Source: Wandonia haliotis (GTDB lineage: Bacteria > Bacteroidota > Bacteroidia > Flavobacteriales_D > Crocinitomicaceae). From it: a stretch of DNA of 64,000 nt. Both the position numbers and the translations under genes were made by a program. This document shows, piece after piece, positions 50,609 through 58,682 of the stretch (the first letter of the stretch is position 1; every line of letters starts with the position of its first letter). The stretch spans positions 1,054,001 through 1,118,000 of the forward strand of contig NZ_BAAAFH010000003.1 of NCBI RefSeq assembly GCF_039523435.1, read 5' to 3'. The notes under the pieces are model-generated. The model was not told where the DNA came from. It was given only the letters and a program-made list of their open reading frames with translations, and ran no database searches.

Positions 50609-52495
50609 TTACTCGGAAATGTGTGTCTTGTTTAGTCTTAAATCATTATTGAAGTGCTGAATGATAGCTTTCAGGAAGTTTTCATACTTCTTATACGGTG
50701 TTTCTTTCAGCAAATCTTTTTCAAGCGACAAATCTAGTTGAAAATTGAATAACTGTTTCGTTTTTTCATTGGTGTATGTAAAAAGATAGTTATCCATGAA
50801 CAATTGATACGTTCCTTCCAGATACGTTATAGCATAAGGAGGATACTCTCTGGATAGAAAAGATTGTCCGTATGTATAAATCGTTTCTTTAAACCCTAAC
50901 AGGTCAGCAAGACTGGGGTAGATATCAATTTGCTGAAAAATTTCGTTCTGTTCTTTAGCTGGAATTTTACCGGAAGGAGAGTAGAATAAAATTGGAATTC
51001 GATACATTCCGATTCGCTGCCCGTAATAGTCAGACCAACTGGCAGGTGTGTGATCAGCAACAAATACAAAAACAGTATTTTCATACCAGTCCTGCTTTTT
51101 CGCTTCTTCAAAAAACAGGCGTAGGGAAAGATCAGTGTAATTGATAGAACGGCAAATCGGATGAGGGCCTTTACGAAGTTGGCTCTTGAACTCATCAGGT
51201 ACTTTATAGGGGTGATGTGAGCTCAATGTGAATAAAGTCGATAGAAAGGGTTGTTTTTCTTTGCTGAGTTGCCGGGCTGTCCATGGAAGAAACTTGTGGT
51301 CGTAAATTCCCCAGGTTCCATCATTATCTGCTTCATTATTGTATTCTGTCCTTCCAAAATAACTGTCATATCCCACAAGGGCTGAGAAACCGGCAAAATT
51401 CATAGAGCCGTTGGTAGCACCATGGAAGAAAGAGGTTGAATATCCCTGCTTCTTGAAAAGATTCCCGATTCCGGTTAATTTGTTGGATGAATAGCGGGAA
51501 GAAATATAAGGATTGTCTAAAAAACCGGGTACAGAAGCAAGGATTGCCGGTACAGCTTCAATCGATTTTTTCCCATTAGCAAAACTGTTCCTGAAGAAAA
51601 GTCCTTGTGAACATAATGAATCGAAAAAAGGTGTAAAACTTTTATTATTCTCGTCTTTCCCCACCCATTCATTCCCAAAACTTTCAAGAATGATTATCAT
51701 CACGTTTGTTGAATCGGGAAGTTGGATCTCTGTTTGATCTCCGGTTTTTCGAATCGGAGAAAAAAGTTGTTCAGCCCTTTCTTGTTTAAAGAAACGAACC
51801 GGTTCGAGTCCGTTCTCATTAAACGACTTAATCATAGTGAAAGCAGTGTTTATGACAAACGCCGTGTTTTCAGGTCGCGTATATTGTGCTGCATTAATCA
51901 CACTTACCGGTTTCAGACCGAAACCTCCCCGTCCTGTCACAATAAAAACCGGGATCAGAATAATAAGACTGATGATTTGAGGGCGAAATCGTTTGTCTGA
52001 AAAATTTCCAAATATTCGAAAGATGATCCGGAAAGCTTTATCAGATAGAAAAAGAAGAACAATATAAATGAGTATTACCCACCAGAAATCAATAATAAAT
52101 GTTTCCCAGAGCCGGTTCATGTCCTGTTCATACCCTACCATCGAAAACAAATCAAACGTGGAGCGTTTAGAAGTGTATTGAAAATAAATAACATCCATCA
52201 GGTTGATACCGATAGCTAATCCGTTGGTGATGAAAAACAAAAACCGGAATACATATTGGTAATATTTGTTCCCTCTAAAACGAACGGGAATCAACCAAAG
52301 AAGGATGAACGGGTAGAAAACAAGAGAAATGGTTATAACATCGAACCAAAGGGCAGCTACTAAGTCAAGAAAACCAACCTCGGGAAATGCATGCTGATTA
52401 ACCGCATAAAAAAGAATCTTGGTAAAGGATAATCCTACCAGGGTTACTCCCATTAATAGGAACAGAATCCGAACATGTGCTGGAATGGATTTCAT
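50609..52495 (-). CDS. LtaS-like membrane sulfatase/phosphoglycerol transferase
   Basis: A 628-residue protein with five hydrophobic segments in the first 200 residues and an alkaline-phosphatase/sulfatase-fold domain (about 255-580). Key residues of the fold are visible: ILESFGNEWVG (metal Glu), FANGKKSIEAVPAILASVPG (nucleophile-type Ser after GKK), SSHHPYKVPDEF, and VFVADHTP (metal Asp/His). This is like lipoteichoic-acid synthase and phosphoglycerol transferase families, which use phosphatidylglycerol or phosphatidylethanolamine; in Bacteroidota they are thought to add phospho-groups to envelope glycans. The longer frame to 52624 overlaps the divergent LapA-like gene and was rejected. It begins an operon of four minus-strand genes. 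Confidence 0.86.
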   Translation of the reverse strand: MKSIPAHVRILFLLMGVTLVGLSFTKILFYAVNQHAFPEVGFLDLVAALWFDVITISLVFYPFILLWLIPVRFRGNKYYQYVFRFLFFITNGLAIGINLMDVIYFQYTSKRSTFDLFSMVGYEQDMNRLWETFIIDFWWVILIYIVLLFLSDKAFRIIFRIFGNFSDKRFRPQIISLIILIPVFIVTGRGGFGLKPVSVINAAQYTRPENTAFVINTAFTMIKSFNENGLEPVRFFKQERAEQLFSPIRKTGDQTEIQLPDSTNVMIIILESFGNEWVGKDENNKSFTPFFDSLCSQGLFFRNSFANGKKSIEAVPAILASVPGFLDNPYISSRYSSNKLTGIGNLFKKQGYSTSFFHGATNGSMNFAGFSALVGYDSYFGRTEYNNEADNDGTWGIYDHKFLPWTARQLSKEKQPFLSTLFTLSSHHPYKVPDEFKSQLRKGPHPICRSINYTDLSLRLFFEEAKKQDWYENTVFVFVADHTPASWSDYYGQRIGMYRIPILFYSPSGKIPAKEQNEIFQQIDIYPSLADLLGFKETIYTYGQSFLSREYPPYAITYLEGTYQLFMDNYLFTYTNEKTKQLFNFQLDLSLEKDLLKETPYKKYENFLKAIIQHFNNDLRLNKTHISE

Positions 52496-52500
52496 TGCTA

Positions 52501-52508
52501 CAAAACTA
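52501..52508 (-). promoter_or_regulatory. putative -7 box of the LtaS-like operon, very close to the ATG
   Basis: TAGTTTTG on the minus strand ends 5 bases before the ATG at 52495, which would leave almost no leader. No -33 TTG is evident. Confidence 0.42.
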
Positions 52509-52586
52509 GCAAGAATATTAACAGAAAAACAGGAATCAAATTGCTTGCTTTCGGAAAAATAGTTAACTTTCAGAAAAAGAAGGATT

Positions 52587-52796
52587 GTGAAAGATAATAA
52601 TATTACGTTCAGGCAGGTAATCAATATCTTATTGATTGTACTCCTACTTATTTTTGTAGCTCAAAACCTTGAACAGATTAAAGTAAGTTTTCTGTTCTTC
52701 GGATTTTCAATGCCGTTAGTAATTCTGATCGCAGTAGTGTTCCTGATTGGATATCTTTCAGGAGTTTGGACAAGAAAGCCGCCCAAAAAAAACTAA
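52587..52796 (+). CDS. LapA-like small membrane protein (DUF1049)
   Basis: A 69-residue product with two hydrophobic segments (INILLIVLLLIFVAQNLEQI and LVILIAVVFLIGYLSGV) and a basic tail (TRKPPKKN). The layout and the QNLEQIKVSFLFFGFSMP motif fit the LapA/YciS DUF1049 family, involved in lipopolysaccharide assembly in E. coli. It starts with GTG; AAGAAGGAT just upstream resembles a ribosome site. Its stop overlaps the stop of the convergent SpoU gene by four bases. Confidence 0.8.
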   Translation: MKDNNITFRQVINILLIVLLLIFVAQNLEQIKVSFLFFGFSMPLVILIAVVFLIGYLSGVWTRKPPKKN

Positions 52797-53521
52797 GAAT
52801 TACGCCGGAATTCGGAAAGTAAAATTCCCGTTGCTGTCGATACATTCAAGGACTCACCTCCTCCGAAACGAGGAATGAGAACAGGTTTTGTTATGTAGGG
52901 AAGTACTGCCGGAGATATGCCGTTTCCTTCATTTCCCATAACAAGTATCCCATGGAAGTCAAGTGGTTGCTGATAAACAGATTCTCCTTCCAGTAAAGCA
53001 CCGTATACCGGAAGAGATGTTTTTGTCAGTAAATCCTCTAGGGGATGATAAACTACCGGAACACGGAATACGGCGCCCATCGAAGATTGTACAACTTTCG
53101 GATTAAAAAGTTCTACACAGTCATTACTACAGACTACCTGTTTAACACCAAACCAGTCAGCAAGACGAATAATAGTTCCCATGTTTCCGGGATCCTGTAT
53201 GCCGTCCAGAAAAAGCATAAAAGATTGTTCAGAATAGTGTAATTCAGGTTGTTTGAATACAGCCAGAATACCTTGGGGGGTTACGGATTTTGTTAGTTTG
53301 GAGAATGTAATTTCGTCTGTGATTTCAAAGGGAACACTTTTTGATACATTGTTTTGATCGAGATACGTTGTAGTGACAACAAGTAAATCAAGATAGTCGG
53401 AATGCGATTCTAAAAGTTCGGTAACACTTCGTCTTCCCTCAACGACAAATCGTTTGTGGAGATCCCGCTGTTTCTTTTGCTGAAGAGAGCGGATAAACTT
53501 TATTTGGTTTTTGGATAGCAA
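52793..53521 (-). CDS. SpoU/TrmH-family RNA methyltransferase
   Basis: A 242-residue SPOUT methyltransferase that 2'-O-methylates ribose in RNA, probably 23S rRNA. An N-terminal substrate-binding domain (FIRSLQQKKQRDLHKRFVVEG) is followed by the three knot motifs: GIQDPGNMGTIIR, VMGNEGNGISP and SLNVSTATGILLSE. The frame begins with TTG at 53521: no ATG precedes the conserved opening, and a stop codon lies just upstream, so TTG is taken as the true start. It is divergent from TamL, with 42 bp between the two starts. Confidence 0.9.
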   Translation of the reverse strand: MLSKNQIKFIRSLQQKKQRDLHKRFVVEGRRSVTELLESHSDYLDLLVVTTTYLDQNNVSKSVPFEITDEITFSKLTKSVTPQGILAVFKQPELHYSEQSFMLFLDGIQDPGNMGTIIRLADWFGVKQVVCSNDCVELFNPKVVQSSMGAVFRVPVVYHPLEDLLTKTSLPVYGALLEGESVYQQPLDFHGILVMGNEGNGISPAVLPYITKPVLIPRFGGGESLNVSTATGILLSEFRRNS

Positions 53522-53539
53522 CGGAAACTATTGTTTTTC

Positions 53540-53547
53540 TATTTTTG
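53540..53547 (+). promoter_or_regulatory. putative -7 box of tamL
   Basis: TATTTTTG matches TAnnTTTG, 16 bases before the GTG start at 53564. No -33 TTG at the right distance. Confidence 0.38.
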
Positions 53548-53563
53548 TTAAACGATTCGCGAT

Positions 53564-56215
53564 GTGAAATTAGTAAAACAACCACATATTATCCTCTTTT
53601 TACTCCCTTTTTTGATAGGATGTAAAATCACGCGTCATGTTCCCGAAGGTCGTTATCTGCTGAAAAAAAATGAAATACATGTTTCCGGTGATAAAGTGGA
53701 TGAAGATGAAATGTCTGAGGTACTTCGAATTCATCCGAACAATAAATACCTGGGGTTGAAAATACGTCTGACCTTATACAATTCGGTAGATAGTACCAAA
53801 GTCAGCGAAAAGCGAATCAAAAAAAATAAAAAATTAAGAGAGAAGAATGCGAAAATCCGCGCGAAAGAAAAACGGATCAATGAAAAGCGAATCCAGAACG
53901 CGGTAGAGAAAGGAAAGGAAACCTATAGACGCAAGACGCTTGATCTTAAAGATACACTCGAACCAAGACGTTTTTTCAGAGAATGGTTGAAGTATGGAAT
54001 AGGTGAGCCACCAGTTATCCTCGATACGTCTCTTGTTAACCGATCTACCGGACAGTTAAGTCTGTGGCTCAGGAACAGGGGGTATTATTATGCATCAGTA
54101 CGTGATACGGTTATCTATAAGCCGAAAAAGAAAAAGGCGATTGTTCATTACTATATAGAAACAGGCAAGCCGTTTCTGATTGATAGTATTTATTATCTGT
54201 CAGCGAACTCACGGGTAAATAAAACAATTGAAAACTACCTGAGTTCAAATGATGTATTTACTAAGAAAACAAAGTTTGATAGTGATCAGTTGGATGGACT
54301 GCGGAGTAAGTTGGCAAGAGAAATGAGAGATAATTCATTCTATGAGTTTTCACCTAATCACATCTATTATACAGCTGATACTAATGCGACTGATCTTACC
54401 GTTGCTTTGGGTATAGGAGTAAAAGAAAAATCAGTAAGAATCAGAAAGGACAGTGATTCAACGATTCAACGCCCGCATGTTCAATACAAAGTCGGAGATG
54501 TGTACTTTCATCTTGCTGATACAATACACTATGACGGGAATTTTAAACAAAGAGTCGATGAATTGGACCTTCCGTTGACAAAAGACTATTTCTTACAAAC
54601 GCTGGATACTTTTTTCTACGAGCCGGACAATGTCAAGAATGCTGAAGTAAGAAAAGCGTACTTCCTTTATAATGGTAAGTTGACCATCAAGCCTCAGATT
54701 CTTGAAATGAGAAACTACCTGGAGCATACCCATTGGTATAGAGGGTATTACCTGGAGCGTAGTTACTCTCAGTTACTTGATATGGACGTCTTTCAGGCAA
54801 TAAAACCGGTACTGGTGGAACGGCAAAATGAAAATAAGGTTGATGTTCATTATTATCTCATTCCGGCAAAAGTACAGACATTTACATTTGAACCGAGAGC
54901 AACGAATTCCAATGGTTATCTGGGGGTTTCCGCATCGATCAATTATTCGCATAAGAACCTGTTCAGAGGGGCAGAAAAGCTTACAATTTCATTTGCCGGA
55001 GGTTTTGAGTCTCAACCTCCTATTTTTGATGAAGACATCTCCGGTCAGAAAATAAAGACGGCATCCCGAAGTTTTAACACATTTGAGTTTGGACCAACCA
55101 TCAAACTTGAAGTGCCTGGCTTGAGACCTGTACCTCCGGTTGTCTTTTCAAAGAGACAGGCGACAAAAACAGAGGTTTCATTGGCTTATAACTTTCAGAG
55201 AAGAGCTGATTTTGAAAGGAATTTGTTTCAGTTGAACTATTTGTGGAAATGGTTGTCAGGTAAAACGCAGGCGTTCCAGATGGGGTTACCCTTTCTGACA
55301 GGGGTGAAATATGTGGGGATTAAAAAGTCAGCCTTCTTCGAAGAACAGTTGAACATATTGAACGACTTGTTCTTACAAAATGCCTATTCGAATCAGTTTA
55401 TTTATCATGATTTCCGCTTGAATTACAACTGGTCCAATGTGAAGCTGGATAATACAAAGCATATTATTAGTTATAACGCTTCGTTTGATCTTGCCGGAAA
55501 TCTTCTGGATTGGTTAAATACAAATAAAGAACCGAATGATTTGGGAGTTAGAGAGGTCTTCGGAGTGCCGTTTAGTCAGTTTGTAAGACTGGATAATGAA
55601 TTAAAATTCTATCAGTATATCAGCAAGAAAAAATCACTGAACTACAGATTGCAACTTGGGGCAGGTTTGCCTTATGGTAACTCAAAAACATCACTTCCTT
55701 TTGATTACGCCTTTTTCGCGGGAGGAACCAATGATAACAGAGGGTGGAGAGCGAGGGAGTTAGGTCCCGGGGGGTATAAATACTATCTGGATTCGAACCG
55801 GACAGCAACGCAAATAGGTGATATCCGCATCGGAGCTTCTGCTGAATACCGTTTTAATATTGGTTCGGGTACACTATTTAAAGGGGCCGCTTTTTTAGAC
55901 GCGGGGAACGTTTGGTCATTGCGTGAAGATGTTAACCGTCCGGGAGGTCAGTTTACTTCTGAGTGGTATAATCAATTAGCTGTAGCGGGAGGGGTAGGGC
56001 TTCGTCTGGATTTGAGCTTCCTTATTATCCGTGTGGATGTGGGGATCCCTTTGAGAAATCCTGCATTACCGAAAAACGCAAGATGGATCTTTAATTCAAG
56101 AGAGCCGTTTTACCAGGAGTTAGAAGAATTCTACGGTCCGAACTACAAAACCGAAAGTGGGGTAGCAATGCCATTCACACCGCGATTCCACGTGGCAATT
56201 GGTTACCCATTCTAA
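53564..56215 (+). CDS. tamL: TamL-type lipidated BamA/TamA-family outer-membrane assembly protein
   Basis: An 883-residue Omp85-family protein. The N-terminus carries a lipobox (FLIGC, C20), so this is a lipoprotein, as in Bacteroidota TamL. POTRA-like domains lie between about 25 and 430, with a Lys/Arg-rich insert at about 85-125. The C-terminal half is a 16-strand barrel with the family motifs FFAGGTNDNRGWRARELGPGG (the lid/VRGF-type loop), GASAEYRFNIG, GAAFLDAGNVW, GGVGLRLDLSFLIIRVDVG and a final aromatic strand (FHVAIGYPF). It starts with GTG. TamL is thought to work with TamB-like AsmA proteins, one of which starts at the other end of this window; direct pairing is inference. Confidence 0.86.
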   Translation: MKLVKQPHIILFLLPFLIGCKITRHVPEGRYLLKKNEIHVSGDKVDEDEMSEVLRIHPNNKYLGLKIRLTLYNSVDSTKVSEKRIKKNKKLREKNAKIRAKEKRINEKRIQNAVEKGKETYRRKTLDLKDTLEPRRFFREWLKYGIGEPPVILDTSLVNRSTGQLSLWLRNRGYYYASVRDTVIYKPKKKKAIVHYYIETGKPFLIDSIYYLSANSRVNKTIENYLSSNDVFTKKTKFDSDQLDGLRSKLAREMRDNSFYEFSPNHIYYTADTNATDLTVALGIGVKEKSVRIRKDSDSTIQRPHVQYKVGDVYFHLADTIHYDGNFKQRVDELDLPLTKDYFLQTLDTFFYEPDNVKNAEVRKAYFLYNGKLTIKPQILEMRNYLEHTHWYRGYYLERSYSQLLDMDVFQAIKPVLVERQNENKVDVHYYLIPAKVQTFTFEPRATNSNGYLGVSASINYSHKNLFRGAEKLTISFAGGFESQPPIFDEDISGQKIKTASRSFNTFEFGPTIKLEVPGLRPVPPVVFSKRQATKTEVSLAYNFQRRADFERNLFQLNYLWKWLSGKTQAFQMGLPFLTGVKYVGIKKSAFFEEQLNILNDLFLQNAYSNQFIYHDFRLNYNWSNVKLDNTKHIISYNASFDLAGNLLDWLNTNKEPNDLGVREVFGVPFSQFVRLDNELKFYQYISKKKSLNYRLQLGAGLPYGNSKTSLPFDYAFFAGGTNDNRGWRARELGPGGYKYYLDSNRTATQIGDIRIGASAEYRFNIGSGTLFKGAAFLDAGNVWSLREDVNRPGGQFTSEWYNQLAVAGGVGLRLDLSFLIIRVDVGIPLRNPALPKNARWIFNSREPFYQELEEFYGPNYKTESGVAMPFTPRFHVAIGYPF

Positions 56216-56276
56216 AGGAGCAAAATGTCCGGTAGTCTTTTTTAGCCTCTTAACAAAAGTAAATGGTATATTTTAT

Positions 56277-56284
56277 TACTTTTG
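56277..56284 (+). promoter_or_regulatory. putative -7 box of fbaA
   Basis: TACTTTTG matches TAnnTTTG, 26 bases before the ATG at 56311. No clear -33 TTG. Confidence 0.45.
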
Positions 56285-56310
56285 TCGACTTGAAAAAGTA
56301 AGAAATTAGC

Positions 56311-57378
56311 ATGGGACATTCAATAAAGCCGGGTGTAGCAACCGGAGAAGAGGTTAAAGAAATATTCAGATACGCAAAAGAAAAAGGGTTTGCTTTACCT
56401 GCTGTAAACGTAACCAGTTCTAGTACGGTGAATGCTGTTATGGAAACGGCTGCGAAATTGAATTCACCTGTTATTATTCAGTTTTCAAACGGAGGAGCAC
56501 ATTTCTTTGCAGGAAAAGGTCTGTCCAATGAGAGTGAACGTGCGACGATAGCAGGGGCAGTAGCCGGTGCAAAGCATATTCATGAATTGGCAGAGTTATA
56601 CGGAGCAACCGTTATTCTACATACCGACCACTGTGCGAAAAAATTACTTCCATGGATTGATGGTTTACTGGACGCAAGTGAAAAGCACTTTGAGCAGACC
56701 GGAAAGCCATTGTACAGTTCTCATATGATAGATTTGTCTGAAGAACCAATCGAAGAAAACATTGAAATTTGTAAGCAATACCTTACAAGAATGTCTAAGA
56801 TGGGGATGACATTGGAAATCGAGTTGGGGATTACCGGAGGAGAAGAAGACGGAGTTGACAATACCGGAGTTGATAGTTCCAAGTTGTATACACAACCGGA
56901 TGAGGTAGCATTTGCGTATGAAGAGTTAATGAAAATCAGTGATAAATTTACGATTGCAGCAGCTTTTGGGAATGTTCACGGAGTATACAAACCCGGAAAC
57001 GTCAAACTGGAGCCGGTGATTTTGAAAAACTCACAAGAATATATAAAAGAGAAGTTTAATACAGGTGATAATCCGGTTGATTTTGTATTCCATGGCGGAT
57101 CAGGGTCAACGTTGGAAGAAATCAGAGAAGCAATTGGATACGGTGTCATCAAAATGAATATTGACACCGATTTACAATTTGCATTTACAGAAGGAGTACG
57201 CGATTATGTGGCGGGGAAAATTGATTACCTGAAAACGCAGATCGGTAACCCGGAAGGAGATGATGTTCCGAATAAAAAGTATTACGACCCTAGAAAATGG
57301 ATGAGAGAAGGAGAGTTGACTTTTGTAAAACGATTGGAACAGGCTTTCGCTGATTTGAACAATGTAAATACACTTTAA
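56311..57378 (+). CDS. fbaA: class II fructose-bisphosphate aldolase
   Basis: A zinc aldolase of glycolysis and gluconeogenesis. The 355-residue protein has ALPAVNVTSSSTVNAVMETA at the N-terminus, the zinc-binding ILHTDHCAKK motif, EIELGITGGEEDGVDNTG, AFGNVHGVYKPGNVKL with a zinc His, and VFHGGSGSTLEEI. This is the class IIA (E. coli FbaA) type. Length is normal. The next gene is accD, 22 bp on, so the two may share a transcript. Confidence 0.95.
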   Translation: MGHSIKPGVATGEEVKEIFRYAKEKGFALPAVNVTSSSTVNAVMETAAKLNSPVIIQFSNGGAHFFAGKGLSNESERATIAGAVAGAKHIHELAELYGATVILHTDHCAKKLLPWIDGLLDASEKHFEQTGKPLYSSHMIDLSEEPIEENIEICKQYLTRMSKMGMTLEIELGITGGEEDGVDNTGVDSSKLYTQPDEVAFAYEELMKISDKFTIAAAFGNVHGVYKPGNVKLEPVILKNSQEYIKEKFNTGDNPVDFVFHGGSGSTLEEIREAIGYGVIKMNIDTDLQFAFTEGVRDYVAGKIDYLKTQIGNPEGDDVPNKKYYDPRKWMREGELTFVKRLEQAFADLNNVNTL

Positions 57379-57400
57379 TCACCGAAGAAAAAAAGATTAT

Positions 57401-58246
57401 ATGGGTTGGTTCAAAAGAAACAGAGAAGGGATAACGACATCTACCAAAGAAAAGAAAGAGACTCCGGAAGGTCTTTGGCACAAGTGTCCCAGATGTAAGA
57501 CAGTAATTACATCTGAAGATCACAAGAGTAATATTTACGTTTGTGATCGTTGTTCATACCATGACAGAATTGGTGCGGAAGAGTATTTTCAGTTTTTATT
57601 TGATGAAGGTAAATACACGGAGTTTGATAAAACGCTGAAATCAGGTGACCCGCTTAAATTTGAAGATACTAAGAAGTATACGGAAAGAATTAAGCAGACG
57701 GTAAAGAAGACAGGATTGAACGATGCAATCCGAACAGCTCACGGAACGATTGATGGACACGATATTGTTATTGCAGCAATGGATTTTGCTTTTATCGGTG
57801 GGTCTATGGGATCGGTTGTCGGTGAAAAAATTGCGCGTGCAATTGATCAGGCAATCCAGAAAAAATGTGCCTTTATGATTATTTCAAAATCAGGAGGAGC
57901 ACGTATGATGGAAGCAGGTATTTCATTAATGCAGTTAGCAAAAACAAGTGGTAAATTAACACAATTGGCGGATAATAAGTTGCCTTATATCAGTTACCTT
58001 ACTGATCCTACTACAGGTGGAGTAACGGCTTCTTTTGCTATGTTGGGAGATATAAATATTGCAGAGCCGGAAGCATTGATCGGTTTTGCCGGGCCACGGG
58101 TTGTTAAAGAAACCATTGGTCGTGATCTTCCGGATGGATTCCAGACAGCGGAATTTGTATTGGAACATGGCTTCCTGGATTATATTGCAGACAGACGTGA
58201 GGTGAGAGAACAAATCGCCTTGTCATTGAAATTGTTTGCAAATTAA
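57401..58246 (+). CDS. accD: acetyl-CoA carboxylase carboxyltransferase subunit beta
   Basis: AccD makes malonyl-CoA for fatty-acid synthesis with AccA and the biotin carboxylase/carrier. The 281-residue protein has the four-cysteine zinc ribbon (C29, C32, C48, C51; CPRCK and CDRC) and the crotonase-type carboxyltransferase core (GGSMGSVVGEKI, SGGARMMEAGISLMQL, TDPTTGGVTASFAMLGD, IGFAGPRVV). Length is typical. Biotin synthesis genes occur elsewhere in the window, which fits but does not link them. Confidence 0.96.
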   Translation: MGWFKRNREGITTSTKEKKETPEGLWHKCPRCKTVITSEDHKSNIYVCDRCSYHDRIGAEEYFQFLFDEGKYTEFDKTLKSGDPLKFEDTKKYTERIKQTVKKTGLNDAIRTAHGTIDGHDIVIAAMDFAFIGGSMGSVVGEKIARAIDQAIQKKCAFMIISKSGGARMMEAGISLMQLAKTSGKLTQLADNKLPYISYLTDPTTGGVTASFAMLGDINIAEPEALIGFAGPRVVKETIGRDLPDGFQTAEFVLEHGFLDYIADRREVREQIALSLKLFAN

Positions 58247-58268
58247 TAACGGATATAAAAAAATAGTG

Positions 58269-58276
58269 TATCTTTG
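58269..58276 (+). promoter_or_regulatory. putative -7 box of rpsO
   Basis: TATCTTTG matches TAnnTTTG. It leaves a leader of about 50 nt before the rpsO ATG at 58331. Confidence 0.45.
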
Positions 58277-58330
58277 CCGCGTCTTTCCGGGTGTGGAAGG
58301 CTACATAAAAATTATTTAAAGAATATTGGA

Positions 58331-58600
58331 ATGTATTTAGATTCAGAAAAGAAAAAAGAAATTTTCGCAAAGCACGGAGGAGCAGAAACAAATACAGGTT
58401 CTGCAGAAGGTCAAATCGCATTGTTCTCATACAGAATCAGTCATTTGACAGAGCACTTGAAAAAGAACCGTAAAGATTACGGAACACAAAGAGCACTTCA
58501 ACTTCTTGTTGGTAAAAGAAGAAGCTTGTTGGATTATTTGAAGAAAAAAGATATCGAAAGATATAGAAATATCGTTAAGGAGTTAGGACTACGTCGTTAA
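58331..58600 (+). CDS. rpsO: 30S ribosomal protein S15
   Basis: An 89-residue S15 with the family blocks GSAEGQIALFSYRISHLTEH, LKKNRKDYGTQRALQLLVGKRRSLLDYL and RYRNIVKELGLRR. It binds 16S rRNA early in 30S assembly. ATG at 58331 is correct for the conserved N-terminus (MYLDSEKKKEIFAKHGG); an in-frame start at 58274 would overlap the -7 box. It precedes pnp, the common order across bacteria. Confidence 0.97.
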   Translation: MYLDSEKKKEIFAKHGGAETNTGSAEGQIALFSYRISHLTEHLKKNRKDYGTQRALQLLVGKRRSLLDYLKKKDIERYRNIVKELGLRR

Positions 58601-58625
58601 TAACCTGGCGAAACTTATTGGAAGA

Positions 58626-58664
58626 GGGGGCAATCGATTCAGTTCGACTGTCCCCTTTGTTTTT
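58626..58664 (+). terminator. terminator/attenuator between rpsO and pnp
   Basis: A 12-bp stem (58626-58637 with 58644-58655, one mismatch and one G-T wobble) closes on a 6-base loop and is followed by TTTGTTTTT. It may end most rpsO transcripts and let some through to pnp. Confidence 0.8.
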
Positions 58665-58682
58665 AAAAAGTAAATAAAGAAT

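Noticed and set aside
50609..52624. Longer N-terminus of the LtaS-like gene starting at 52624
   Set aside because: It would run into the divergent LapA-like gene and adds an atypical leader; the membrane domain begins properly at 52495.
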